Shown here one piece after another: positions 33,601 through 44,739 of a stretch of 64,000 nt of DNA. The position numbers were made by a program, and so were the translations under genes. Position 1 is the first letter of the stretch; the number at the start of each line of letters is the position of its first letter. Below the pieces are notes generated by a model. That model was not told the DNA's origin. It worked only from the letters and a program-made list of their open reading frames with translations, and did no database searches. Source of the DNA: Diplosphaera chodatii (taxonomy: Eukaryota; Chlorophyta; Trebouxiophyceae; Prasiolales; Stichococcaceae); the NCBI GenBank assembly GCA_032358165.1, contig JAALGY010000061.1:62001-126000 (forward strand). Direction: 5' to 3'.

Positions 33601-35074
33601 CTGGCCGCAGCAGGCACCTGCCGCCGTCAGGGTGCAAGTTGCTGCTGTCACGCCCAGTGAGGATGATGCGGCTGCCCTCTGCCAAGGCATCGAGGCTTAG
33701 CAGCGCGTCTCGCTGTGGCAATGTCCAGATGTCGTCCAGCACCAGCAGCAGGGCACCGGCATGCTGGATGCATCGCTCGAGCTGCTGCTGCTGCTGCGCT
33801 ACGCTGCCGGCTGCAGGTAGGCAGCTGCCTCCCAGCACCTGGATCAGCTGTTGCTGCTTGTATAGCAAAGGCGTGTCCTGCTTGACCTCGAGGAAGAGGC
33901 GGCTGCTGAAGTAAAGGCCACTACCGCTGAGGCGGTTGAACAGTTCTCTAGCCAGTGTGGTTTTGCCAATGCCGCCCGTGCCGTGCAGGCTGAGCACGCG
34001 CACGCCGCCAGGCTGGTCGGGCTGCAGCAGCGGCAGCAGCTCCTGCACACATGGCATGCTGTCAAGAGAACGCTGCCGCTACAGGCGTGTTGCCGGCAGC
34101 TGGGCGACACGAATCGCATGAACGCTGCGTCTACACAGCTACCCGAGCTTCTATGCCACTGCATGCGGAGGACCCAATGTGTTCGAACCCAGGCCTCATT
34201 GTTCAGAACTATGCTGTTCAGGTTTGAGAAAGTGTACCTGCACCCGGCTCTCCATACCCACAGCATATGTGGGCGCCTGAGAGGGCGGCCTTTTGAGACG
34301 GTGCAGCACCTCAGCAACGACGGCATCGACATGGAAGCTGTCCAGCCTGCATGGAAACATGGTGGATGTGCTGTGTGACAAGACTGCACAGCCATGCACT
34401 GCTTGTCTCCGTGCAGCAACACTGCAACACAGTGCAAGGTAAGTTCTGTGATGCCTTACACTAGTGGTGACTTGCAAGAAGATCCGGCTGCGAGCTACAC
34501 TCACTTTCTGTGCGAGTCCAGCCTGTCGCCAATAACCCGGTCGGCAAGGTCAGCGCCGATCTGCTGCAGCCGCTGCAGTGCTGCTGGCGGTGCGCCACCA
34601 TTGCGGGCCTCTGCCATCTGCAGCTCAACATCCTGCTGCAGCGCATCAATGTCGCTGGTGTGGTAGAACACTGGCAGCAGCAGCGGCTGGCTGCTGGCCT
34701 GCTGTGAGGCCTGGTGCAATTCTGCTTGCTGTTGAGCTGCACTGCCTGCTGTTGCCTGCAAATCTGATGCTGCCACAGCAGGGCGTTGCTGCTGCAGCTG
34801 AGAGGGATGCAGCGCCCAGTGCAGCTCCTTCAGGCAGTAGCTGCTGCGCACGAAGTCGGGCGTCAGCACAAACACTACCATGCTGCTGCTGCGAAAAGTG
34901 GCTTCGATCTCCGCGTCTGCAGCGTCACAGTTGCGCAGGCTGGTGTCGTCCAGGAAGGCGCTGACGCCGTGGCGCCGCAGCTCCCGCTGCAGCCACACCG
35001 CGAAGTTGGCCTTTTGCGGGCCCGCGTGGCTGATGAACACATCGTACGTCCTGCCGCTTGCTTCCCCGGGTGCC
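30659..35074 (-). CDS. TIR-NB-ARC-LRR protein TNL1 (frameshift in last LRR)
   Basis: Exons 35074-34505 (TIR), 34346-34238 (linker), 34042-33419 (NB-ARC), 33307-33189, 32998-32759, 32647-32536 and 32404 onward (LRR) keep phase throughout. TIR: YDVFISHAG, and the conserved Glu of YCLKELHWAL expected in NADase-type TIRs. NB-ARC: P-loop GTGGIGKTT, Walker B LLLVLDDIW, GSRIILTGRDS, CGGLPLAL; the MHD position reads VHDCMVEMAR. About nine LRRs of the LPDSIGSL type follow. At 31421-31440 the repeat spacing is 17 instead of 18 bases, so the LRR frame stops at 31373. The other frame continues through the next LRR into a ~220-residue post-LRR region with a final exon 30780-30659. The TIR exon starts after an acceptor, so a short 5' exon is missing. 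Likely an intracellular immune receptor by family. Confidence 0.85.
31161..31229. repeat. Two overlapping inverted repeats in the post-LRR part of TN L1
   Basis: AGCTGCCACGCCAGCG at 31161-31176 is the reverse complement of 31190-31205. A second perfect 19-base pair of arms is 31173-31191 and 31211-31229. The arms overlap, so the two hairpins exclude each other. It lies in coding frame b of TNL1. Confidence 0.8.
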
Positions 35075-35845
35075 CTGCATGCAAAATTTGTCAGCATCAT
35101 GCCTCCTGGCAATGACGCAGGGGATCAGGTTACACGCAGCGGACGTGCTTCGGCTTGCGATCCATCAACCATCGCAGCCGCCTGCAGCGGGCAGGGTTAC
35201 ATCTACTCGCACAGACCTTCCAGACAGTTGCATCCGAATAGATCTGCTTGTCCGGCTGGTGCTGAGCGGATATCTGCACTTGCGCCAGTGTCTTCAAGTG
35301 ATCAGCTCCTAACTTGGGGGCTCCACTGCATACATAGCGCAGGACCCACAAATCAGACTATGCTTGTGATCTTCGAAAGATGCAGGCTTGCTACCGTGCT
35401 ACCAAGGCGGTGCCAGACTGGTGCCTCATTTTGTGCAAACGGTTCAGCACGTCCTTGGTGTCAGATGCCCTTGTACGCAGTGATCTGTTTGACGTGTGTA
35501 CCTCAGAAACGAAGAATGGTCCGCAAATGACTGAGGGTGGGTATCTGCATGCTGCTGCACCTCCCGGATCAAAGATGCTGAACAGCGTCCAGCTGTGACG
35601 AAGCTCCATGCAGCCCAACTGCGTGATCGCAGACTACAGCTGTGCTAACAAGCGCCACCGCATGCGCTAGGTGGATGCTGAGAGTCCTCGGAGGCTGGCG
35701 GCCTCGGCAACGCTTGACTTTGCGCTGCAGCTTGAAGCTTGCGATCTGGGATTGGTCCAGATGTGTCAGGCGCAAGTCCGTTGGCCACGCTCCACGCTTT
35801 GCACAGCGTCCTATAATCCCAAACTGTAGAGCTGGGGACGTTGTC
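35075..35845. promoter_or_regulatory. Divergent region between TNL1 and GNAT copy 2
   Basis: Holds the promoters of both genes and presumably the unidentified first exon of TNL1. The GNAT-side half (about 35580-35845) is clearly similar to 58590-58838 upstream of the decayed GNAT copy. The shared blocks include CCAGCTGTGACGAAGCT and GAGCTTTGCACAGC-like strings. The two head-to-head pairs were therefore duplicated together with their intergenic DNA. Confidence 0.55.
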
Positions 35846-37422
35846 ATGGCGCTACTGCAAGCCGGCCCGTTGATTGTTGAGGAGGACGGCATGATGCGCT
35901 TTGGCACCAGCGGCCCCGCTGCCCAACTCGCCGTCGACGCGCTCACCAGCGTGAGACCTCTCTTGAGACATCGATCATGACAATACAGGTCCAGATATGA
36001 TGCGTGTTCCCAAGACTTAATGCTACTGAAATGGGTCACCTGTCGCAGCCTGTGACATGAGCTGCACAGCAACAGCCCCGCCTGCGTCGACCTTTGCAGG
36101 CACCGCCGTCATGCCAGCAGCCTGGCTCGAGGCAACCTGCACCTGATCACACGATGTATCCTCACCGGATCACAAAGTAGGATTTGTCAGTGTTATGCGC
36201 AGGGGCTAGCGGAGGGCCCGCTGGCCCATCACTGGTCGCGCAACAGCGACGCCGGCCGCCGCGCCTTCTGCGACGCCTACATCCGCGGCAGCCTGCGCGA
36301 CAGCGAGCCGCGGCTGCAGTTCCTGGCGGCGGGCGGCGCTGGCGCCATCGTGGCCACAAGGCTGCCCGAGCAGCAGGTCGGCGCGCCGTTGAACTGTGAT
36401 GTATCACATTCACAGGTTTTGAATCGGGGCTAGGGCTGGATCGGCAATCACTGCTTTGATTAAGGCAAGCAATAAACAGTCATGGCAGCTCAGTGCCCAT
36501 GTGCACATGGCTGGTGTCAACACACAAACCTGTTGGATTATGATCATGAGCCGTACATGCGGTCAGTCTCAGCAAGTGGTTTGCACATGTACTGCAGCTC
36601 GGGCGGCTGGCGGGCGCCTGGGCGGGGCTGCGGCTGCTGCTGGCGGCGGTGCCGCTCGCCAAGTGGCGGGATTTTGCGGCGTTTGACGCATACCTTTCAG
36701 CAAAGAAGCAGAGCCTGCAGCAGGTGGGGCGGTGCTAAGCGCTGGTAAATTGGCATCTCAGCTGACCAAGCTGTGCGTAACCCATCCTTTAAGGATGTCA
36801 GGAGCCCAACCGCGGCTTAGGCATGTCCGCATGGCATAAACCTGCTCGCGCCGGCCCGCAAGGCAGCATGCGCCTAAGCGCCAAAGTCCAGCGCCACATG
36901 CTGGCAGTTGTCAGCGTTCAGATGCAGCGTGGCACCCGCAGGAGCACGGGCCGTTCGTCCACGTGGTCGCGATCGGGACGCGGCCGGAGGCGCAGGGCCA
37001 GGGCGTCGGCTCCCGGCTGCTGGCGCGCGTGCTGGCGCACGCTGACCAGCACTCGCTGCCCGCCTACCTCGAGGTGCTGTGGGTTCTAGGATGTAACCTC
37101 CTGCATCGATGCGCAGGCCAGCTGGCGGCACAAGGCGGATCGCAGAGTCCATGCTGCTGGAAAGCAGCACGCACATGCACACGCTATGTGCGAATCTGTG
37201 CGTTAGTGATCATGCGCTTTTGTTAATGGGCAGACGGGCAACGAGCTGGCGCGGCGGCTGTACCTGCGCCACGGCTTCCGGGACCTCGAGACCTGGCGCG
37301 GCGGCATCCCGCTGTTCCTCATGTGGCGGCCCGCGTGCGGCTGCCCTGTAGCGGCCGCGGGGGCGTCACCAGCTGGCGTTGGTGTAGCAGCAACCAGCGC
37401 ACCGGAGACGGCAGCAAGCTGA
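35846..37422 (+). CDS. GNAT-family N-acetyltransferase, copy 2
   Basis: Exons 35846-35950, 36203-36376, 36598-36723, 36942-37073 and 37234-37422 join in phase 0 to 241 residues. Motif A is complete (GTRPEAQGQGVGSRLLARVL) and motif B reads RLYLRHGF, followed by FLMWRP. Exons 1, 3 and 4 match copy 1 (6018-7641) exactly in length. By family it acetylates an amine using acetyl-CoA; the substrate is unknown. It is transcribed away from TNL1, with only about 770 bases between the TIR exon and its ATG, so shared control is possible. This is the best-preserved of the GNAT copies on the right side of the window. Confidence 0.87.
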
Positions 37423-37696
37423 CGGGCTGTTGTTGGCGCTGACATGGCAGTCCCTGCAGCAGGCAGCACAGGCGGCCCTGCTAAGGCCGTGCCAGCGGGG
37501 GCGTACAGGTGCAGCTGACGCCGGCAGCAGTCCGCTAAGCACCACAACCCGGCTGCATGAATGTCCCGGCCTGGCCGCAGCTGGCACTGGCGGCTGGAGC
37601 CGATGCCAGCGCCCAGCCAGGGGCAAGCTGACGATGCGTGCAGCCCTGCAGCAGTCAGCAGAGCAACACAAGCCTGGGAGCATCAGCTTACACCGG

Positions 37697-37997
37697 AGGT
37701 CAGCACTTCCTGCTGCGTGTGCTGCGCTGCATGCATGGCAGCTGCCTTCTGTTTGAGTCGCACATTGCCATCGCATGTGGACAGTCAACAGCTAGCAGTC
37801 TCCAACGGTCATGGAGGTGGTGGTTATTAACCCTGCACTGCGGCCACATACCACCTGCAACACCAGGCATTGTGCGATGCGCTTTTTCTAGTGGCGATGC
37901 ATGGCAATCCTCAACGTAGGCGCGCCGTGCTTTGCAGGCCAGCAAGCGCAGCCAGCAGCTGCACCTGTGCCACGGCTTTCGCACCATCGACACCTGA
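37697..37997 (+). pseudogene. Decayed GNAT exons 4 and 5
   Basis: About 270 bases after GNAT copy 2, a block at 37697-37757 reads FLLRVLRCMHGSCLLFE, which aligns with the second half of GNAT exon 4 (LLERVLRYADTHSLPSYLE in copy 1). After a TTTGCAG acceptor, 37938 reads SKRSQQLHLCHGFRTIDT followed by TGA at 37995-37997, which aligns with exon 5 (RRLYLRHGFQDIETW). The acetyl-CoA loop is absent and the frame is closed, so this is a relic of a further tandem copy. Confidence 0.65.
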
Positions 37998-38258
37998 CAC
38001 TGCCCAGCGGCCAGCCAGCAGCTGCAGTGGCAGTTGCAGCAGCAACGAGACATAGCTGCCGATCAGTGCCGGTGGGCGGCGCTAAATCAGGGCAGCGCCT
38101 CAGTTGCCAGACCCTGCTGCGGCGTGGAAGCTACGTGCCCATATGTTTGTGCCACCAGCTCAGCTGCTGTAGGGCACCTCCGCTCCATGTGCTTATGCGC
38201 ACGCACCGGCAACGGCCTGTTGACGGCTACCCGGCCTATGACACAGTCATTGGAGTCT

Positions 38259-38371
38259 GAACGGGTGTGAAGGACACATAGTAGCAGATGTTTGGATCCA
38301 ACATCTGAAGGACACATAGTAGCAGATGTTTGGATCCAACATCTGCTACTATGTGGCCTTCACACCCGTTC
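38259..38371. repeat. Long hairpin with internal 38-bp tandem duplication
   Basis: Arms 38259-38292 and 38338-38371 are 34 bases each and reverse complementary with one mismatch; the outer ends read GAACGGGTGTGAAGG and its complement. Within the left side a 38-base unit (GAAGGACACATAGTAGCAGA onward) occurs twice, starting at 38269 and 38307, each carrying TGGATCCA. The right arm can therefore pair with either unit. It lies between the GNAT relic and the 3' end of TNL2. A foldback or MITE origin is possible; no target-site duplication was identified. Confidence 0.85.
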
Positions 38372-38643
38372 TGATAGGTTGGAACGAAGATGGAAGCCGC
38401 TTGCACCCTTCTCAATTGCTGCAGTATATGCCAGTAACGGGCATCAATGATGGCTGCTTTGCGACGTTGCTTCAGACATCGAAGTGGTGTTCATGTACGA
38501 TAGTCGTGAAGTTCAATGACCGTTGTAGTAACCGTGCTGGCCTGGCCTATATATGACATCAAATGTCATCCGCTGCATACATGAGATAATCAGGAACGGC
38601 AAGACAGCAAACGTTGTCCGACATCTGCTGGGGTCGCTAGGAT

Positions 38644-41600
38644 TCACTTTAGGCGGACTGCAATGCTGTCTGGCAGCGGCTGCAGCACCGCACAGCCGTC
38701 ATAGCACAATGATTGTAGACTTGGCAGGCCACCAATGCTCTCTGGCAGGCATTGGAGTGCTATGCACTCCCTAACGTCCAGCACCTTCAGTTGCAAGAGG
38801 CTGCCCATATCATTTGGCAGCCGCTGCAGCGCCACACATCCAGCGGCGTCTAGCATCTCCAAATTACCAAGGCTGCTGATGCTATCTGGCAGCCGCTGGA
38901 TCATCGGACAGTCTGCGATGCTCAACACCTCCAACCTGGGAAGATTGCCGAGGTTGTCTGGTAGGCGACACATGGTCAGGCACGTCTCGACACTAAGCCG
39001 CTTCAGATTGGGCAGACCGCAGATGCTGTCTGGCAGCCGCTGCAGCAGTGCGCAGCCGCTGACGTCTAGCTCCCTCAAATTGCTGAGGCTGCCAATGCTG
39101 TCTGGCAGCTGCTTCAATGCTGCACAGCCATTGGTATAGAGCATCTTCAACTCGGAAAGGCTGCCAATGCTCTCTGGCAGCTGCTGCAGCGCCCCGCACC
39201 CTCTGATGGCCAGAAGGTTCATCCTCGGAAGGCTGCTGATGCTATCTGGCAAGTGCTGCAGCGCCGTGCAGCCATCCAGGAACAGTAGTTTCACCCTGCA
39301 AAGACTGCCAATGCTGTCCGGCAGCTGCTGCAGCACTGCAGAGTTTGTGACTTCCAGCATTTCTACGGTGAGGCTGCCAACACTGTCCGGCAGCTGCTGC
39401 AAAGCCACGCAATCCAAGACTGTTAGCAGCTCCAAGCTGGATAGGCTGCCAATGCTGTCTGGCAGCTGCTGCAGCGCATCACAGTCTTTAATGCTCAGCA
39501 TCTGCAGGCTGGACAGGCTGCCGATGCTGTCTGGCAGCTGCTGCAATGTTGTGCAGCTGCTGATGTACAGAGCTTGCAGACTGTGAAGGCTGCCAACACC
39601 GTCTGGCAGACTCCGAAGGGCTTTGCAGCCTTCGAGGTTCAGCTCCGTCAGCCAGCCAAGGCTGCTGATGCCGTCTGGCAGTTGTTGCAGTGCAGTGCAA
39701 TCCCTGACTTGGAGTGTCATCAAGCTGCAAAGGCGGCCGATGCTGTCCGGCAGCTGCTGAATGCCCGCACAACCATCAATGCAGAGCCATGCTAAGCCGG
39801 AAAGGCGGCCGATGCTGTCCGGCAGGTGACGCAGCGCTGTGCAGTTGCTGACATTGAGCGTCTTCAGGCTGCGCAAGCTGCCAGCGCTGCCAGGCAGCTG
39901 CTGCAGCATGCTGCAGTTGCCCAGGTCCAGATGTTCCAGGCGACGTAGACGGGTGATGCTGTCTGGCAGCTGCGCAAGCCCGCTGCAATTGTTGAGCCGC
40001 AGCGCCTGCAGGTGGCAGAGCCTGCTGATGCTGGCGGGCAGGGAGCGCAACCGCCGGTCCGACAGCCTCAGGTGGCGCAGGCCGCTGCACGCTGTGATGC
40101 TGTCTGGCACGCTGTAGTCACAAGCACTGTCACCAGCTACATCCAGCACCAGCAGCCGCGCGCCAAAGGCCCACTGCTGCGGCGAAGCCACCAGCCGCAG
40201 GTATAGCAGGTGTTGTGGCATGCCGCCGAGGGCCGCGCCAGCAGCCAGGTCTGCCGCGTCCTCTGTTGGTGCGTGCGGCAGGTCCACAGCCGCCAGCTGG
40301 CACTGCTGATGGCGGCTCAGCAGCTGGGTACACGTCCAGGGTGGCACATTTGATGTTCCCGGCGGCCCGCACTGCAGCCGTGATGCATCAGCTTGCCGAG
40401 CGTTGGCCTGTGGCAGCGCGCATGTGGCTGAGAGACTGCTGAGCAACCAGGGCGACCAAGTGCCAGAGTGCGCCAACCGCTTGCTCACTGCCCTTGCCAT
40501 CTCCACCATACAGTCGTGCACCGCAACCCTGGTGTAGATGTCCTTGCCGGTGTCGTGAAAGGTGATGAGCGTGGCGCGTGCGCAGGCATTGCACAGGGCC
40601 TCAGCTTCCTGCCGCCAGTATGCCAGCGGAGCAGGCTGCTGCATGCCGTCCTGCTGCTGCTGCTGCAGCATATTAGCCCACACTGCCACCAAATGCTCCG
40701 TAGGTTGGCTGCGCATGAGCAGTGCTGCGTCCAGGAACAGGTGCCTGTGATTGTCCGTTGGCAGCTGGTTGAAGCTCCTCTCCAACACCGGCACCAGAGT
40801 TGGTGTATGCCCCCCGCTGCCTGTTACCGGACTTAGGTGCTGGATACCCGCCTCAGCTGCTTCAGGCGAGCGGCTGCGCATGCTGGCACCCACTGCCCGT
40901 AGTGCCAGCGGCAAGCCGCCGCACAAGGTCAGTGCCTGCTGCACTGCTGCAGTGTGCTCTGGAGGTGAGCTTTCTGCGGCAAAGGCATGCCAGCACAGCA
41001 GTTGCTCTGCATCTTCATCCGTCAGGAGCCCCACATGGCGAAGCACGCAGCTGCCGCCCTCCGGGTGCAAGCTGCTGCCGTTGCGCCCTGTGAGGATGAC
41101 GCGGCTGCCATCTGGCAGAGCGTCGAGGCGCAGCAGCCCGTCCCTCTGCTCTTCCGTCCAGATGTCGTCCAGCACCAGCAGCAGCGGACCAGCGTGCCAG
41201 ATGCGTTGCTCGAGCTGCTGCTGCCGCTCAGCCGCACTGCCGGCAACTGGCACAGAGCCGCTTGTCAGCAGTTGCAGCAGCTGCTGCTGCTTTTCTGCCA
41301 CATGTGTATCCTCTCCGACCTCAAGGAAGATATGGCTGCTGAAGCGAAGGTTCCCTCCGCTGAGATCGTTGAACAGCTCTTTGGCAAGTGTGCTCTTTCC
41401 AATGCCGCCCATGCCGCACAGGCTGAGCACGCGCACGCAGCCAGGCTGATCGGGCAGGAGCAGCGGCAGCAGCACCTGCACAGACGATACACCTCATCTT
41501 CGGCTCTGCAGCGAAAAGAATACTCATCTATATTCCAGATAACAATGCACAGCAGTTGCAGAGTTTGCCGGCAGGAGGATTATAGGTACTGCTGGCAAGC

Positions 41601-42477
41601 GTAATCTTTGGAATGCATGTGCAACCACTGCTGGTGATGATGTACCTGTACCCGGCAGTCCAGGTTCACGGCATATGCGGGCACCTCAAACCTCGGCTGA
41701 TTCAGGCGTCTCAGCACCTCCGCAACGACAGCATCGACATGAACATCGTCCAGCCTGCAAGGACCGTCAATGCTCAATGTACAGTCTTTGCAAAAGCATC
41801 ACGAAATGCAACCTTGTGTTTCCAACTTGGTGGAAGGAAGCAGCAGGAGGCATACATAGGAACTGGTATGCACCCCCCAGGGCATGCCAAGAAGGTGCAT
41901 GTTGCTCACTCACTTGCCAAGCAGGTCCTGCCGGTCGCCAGTGATCCGGCAGACGGCGTCGAGATCAGTGCTGGCTTGCCACAGCCGCTGTAGCTGCATG
42001 GGAAGTATGCAGGACATCCGCGTCCAAATGATCCGCCACTGCAGTTGCCTCTGCAGCGCACCGATGTCACTGGTGTGGTAGAACACCGGCAGCAGCAGCG
42101 GCGGCTGCCTGCTGCGCTGCTGTTGGGGTGTATTGCCGCCAGCTGCTGACTCGAGCTGCTCGGCTGGCGCAGCGGTGGTCTGCAGCCGCGCTGGGTGCTG
42201 CTGGGAGGGGTGCAGCGCCCAGTGCAGCTCCTCCAAGCAGTAGGCGCTGCGCAGGAAGTCCGGCGTCAGCACAATGACCACAATGCTGCAGCTGCGCAGC
42301 GCTGCCTCCATTTCCGCATCAGCTGCGTCCCCCAGTCGCAGGCTGCGCTCATCCAGGAAGGCGCTGATGCCGTGACGCCGCAGCTCCCGCTGCAGCCACA
42401 CCGCAAAGCTGGCCTTCCACGTGCCCGCGTGGCTGATGAACACATCGTACGTCCTGCCGCTGGCTGGCTGACTGTTC
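38644..42477 (-). CDS. TIR-NB-ARC-LRR protein TNL2 (intact, NB to LRR in one exon)
   Basis: Exons 42477-41914 (TIR), 41754-41646 (linker) and 41475-38644 (NB-ARC plus LRR, 943 codons and stop) give about 1,167 residues plus a missing short 5' exon. TIR: YDVFISHAG, GISAFLDERSLRLGDAADAE and the Glu of YCLEELHWALHP. NB-ARC: P-loop GMGGIGKST, Walker B LLLVLDDIWTEEQR, GSRVILTGRNG, CGGLPLALRAVG and VHDCMVEMAR at the MHD position. Twenty LRRs follow, most of the form ALQQLPDSIGSLSSLxxL, ending PLPDSIAVRLK. The four introns that split the corresponding region of TNL1 and TNL4 are absent. Of the four TNLs this and TNL4 show no lesion. Role as intracellular receptor with TIR NADase output is inferred by family. 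Confidence 0.9.
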
Positions 42478-42532
42478 CTGCAAGACGTTCAACAAGAAGT
42501 GGCAGCCCCACAGGAAGGCCAGGACCTGCTCA

Positions 42533-42570
42533 TAGACTATACATACATGCTGCAATGTATATATAGTCTA
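42533..42570. repeat. AT-rich hairpin upstream of TNL2
   Basis: A 16-base stem with one mismatch (TAGACTATACATACAT against its complement) encloses the loop GCTGCA. It lies about 55 bases upstream of the TNL2 TIR exon, within the intron or 5' region. It may be a terminator-like or simple foldback sequence; no function is assigned. Confidence 0.6.
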
Positions 42571-43862
42571 AGGCATACGAAGCATTGCCTGGGTCATGAA
42601 ATCCGCCCAACCTGGTGCCCTGTGCCATCATCTCAGGTTTCAGCCAAGTCTGGGCATTACGCAAGGTTGTGCCATCGCATCCACCTGCAGCGGTGCACAT
42701 ACCAGACTGAGCTGGAAGCTTACGGATGTGGCACATGACTTCTGCTGATCAAGATGGGAGTCGTTGCCATGGTCTACTACCAGAACATGACACAGTGATT
42801 GCTGAGCGGTGAATGGAAATGAAGATACAAGACATACCGTACAACGAACCTGCAGCATGAATAGTAAGCCAACAGGAGACGAGCACCAGGCAGCTGATCA
42901 TGACATGCAGCATCTCACACTGCATCAGAATGGCCGCGAGTGCTGCACACAGCAGTAAGAAAATCCAACATGTCAGCCCCCCTGGATGCGCTGCTGACGG
43001 GATGTTGACAAACCAGCAATGATGCGCACTCTTGATGAAAAAAGCGGTTGCTGGGCAGGCTGGGCGTTACAGCAATGCGATCAGAGCAGCATTGCCTGCC
43101 GCAAACATCCATGGTTGATCAGGAAACGAACCTGTTATTGGGATGCTCATGACGACAGCCAAAGTGGCGGGGGTTGTAGGCAATGGGCCGATGCGCGCAA
43201 TGACGGACGGCATCATCCTAGTGCGTGCCGCTGCGCCGAAGTATGTATGTATGCCTGCTGTATGTTTGGCCTTACACAGAATTGGGCCTTTCGCTGGGAG
43301 CCATGCCTGCATCACAGGCACCTCCAGCTGCGGCTCGGGGGATTGGACGTCGAGGTGCTGCATGCCTGAGTTTGAGCCATATACAGTTGCGACGGATGTA
43401 TCAAACCCACATGCAGAATAAAACTGGTGCACAGCTGCAGTTTGGCACAGCGCACCCTCCGCCTCGCCGCACATGAGATCAACATTCATTCGTTAAGCTG
43501 CGTTGTGCATGCTGCGTGTTATGCGTGCCATACCACCCAAAGATCTACCCTGTCGGGCAAGGAGGGGCACACATCAACTTTAGGGCTAGCATCGTGATCG
43601 ATCATGCAGCAGATGTGTGCATGCAGCAGGACGCTCACCGAGGGCATGAGCCGCACAGCAGGTCGAGATGTGACCAGCACTAACAGCTGCGGCTAATGCT
43701 CGCATTTGCACGCACGCGAGTCCAAGCACGCGTCAATCATCACGCGGTCCCTGGCCGCATACACCGTCAGCACTACCTGCATTCTGATGGCTATGTGCCG
43801 TGGAGGCACATTGTACCAGCTTGAGCCAGTTCACATCCTATAGCGAGGCAACAAGGCAGAAC
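42571..43862. other. Divergent region between TNL2 and decayed membrane-EP gene
   Basis: Presumably held the promoters of both. Open frames on either strand around 43067-43489 show no recognisable domain and no splice-consistent extension. Nothing else identified. Confidence 0.4.
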
Positions 43863-44290
43863 TTGGTCGTCGGCGTGGTCGCCATCATCACATCTGTGGT
43901 TGCGATCCTGGCGTCAGTAGTACAGTTTTGATCTCTCCATCGAGCGGGATCTGCTGGCAGTTACACCGGAACGGTTACAACGGCCCTTGAAAGACCTATG
44001 CAGAGGTGGCAACCCGCACCATGGCACAGGTCATGGTCACAGCAGAGCGATCAAGGATTCAACTGCACAGCCAAGCAATGCACATACAGGACAGTGCCAT
44101 CCGATGTCTGCTCTCTGCTGCTGTGAAATACCCTGTCCATCTGTCCATCCAGCTGCTGAGCTGTGATGATCTGCTGTTGCTTGGTACACCTATGGCATTG
44201 CCGGGCCGCCATGCTGCGCGAGCGTCAGCAATACAGCAGCTGCAACCTGGTGTCGCTAATGCTGCTGCGCGGCCAGAGCCTCCCAGAAGC
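43863..44290 (+). pseudogene. Decayed copy of the membrane-anchored EP-like gene
   Basis: 43863-44030 is closely similar in DNA to exon 1 of the gene at 49618. It reads LVVGVVAIITSVVAILASVVQF and then TGA at 43929-43931, against LAIVAIIVSVVALLASVAQFLI in the intact gene. The start ATG is also lost. A weaker match to exon 2 appears near 44205-44270 (MLRERQQYSSCNLVSLMLL against MTPLEEQQLRAAQMDLLL). No EP-motif exon remains. It is head-to-head with TNL2, just as the intact gene is with TNL3. Confidence 0.75.
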
Positions 44291-44469
44291 TTGCATGCCT
44301 TCGTGTGGTCCGCCACACCGCTCCCTGCGGCCTTGGTCGTCTGCTGCACTTTGAGGCGAGGGTTCTGTAGTCAACCTGCACGTGCGCCATAAGCTTAGAT
44401 CTGCTCGAGCACTGCTGACACCCCGGACTGATCGGCATCATAGTGTTGTAACATCAGTCCCACCTCTCC

Positions 44470-44568
44470 CGCCATGGTTGGGTGATGCCAGCGTTGCGGG
44501 ATATCACGGTGCTGGCTTCTTCCGGCGGCCCACAGTTGCCCAGTACCAGCGCCGTCCCGCTGCCGCAC
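44470..44568 (-). pseudogene. Fragment of gene B downstream of TNL3
   Basis: Starting after a CAG acceptor at 44569, it reads CGSGTALVLGNCGPPEEAST and then NAGITQPW before losing similarity. It matches the first recognised block of gene B (CGSGTVLVLDNCGPAEAANT, 29440). It is about 170 bases downstream of TNL3, as gene B is downstream of TNL1. Confidence 0.65.
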
Positions 44569-44739
44569 TGTGGACGAGGGACAGAGGAGACTCACCCTGC
44601 AGGTCAAGCAGACCGCTGCCCAGCCGCAAAAACAAGGCTGCCTTCTTAAACACGCTGTTGAGCACAACCCAGTGAAACAAACCTGGAGGGGTGACGGCCT
44701 TCCAGTGCCTTGAAGGTGCTGCGGTGCAGTGAGCCATTC

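Noticed and set aside
43067..43489. 140-residue minus-strand frame and its plus-strand counterparts
   Set aside because: No motif, no paralogue in the window, and sits in the decayed region between TNL2 and the EP relic.
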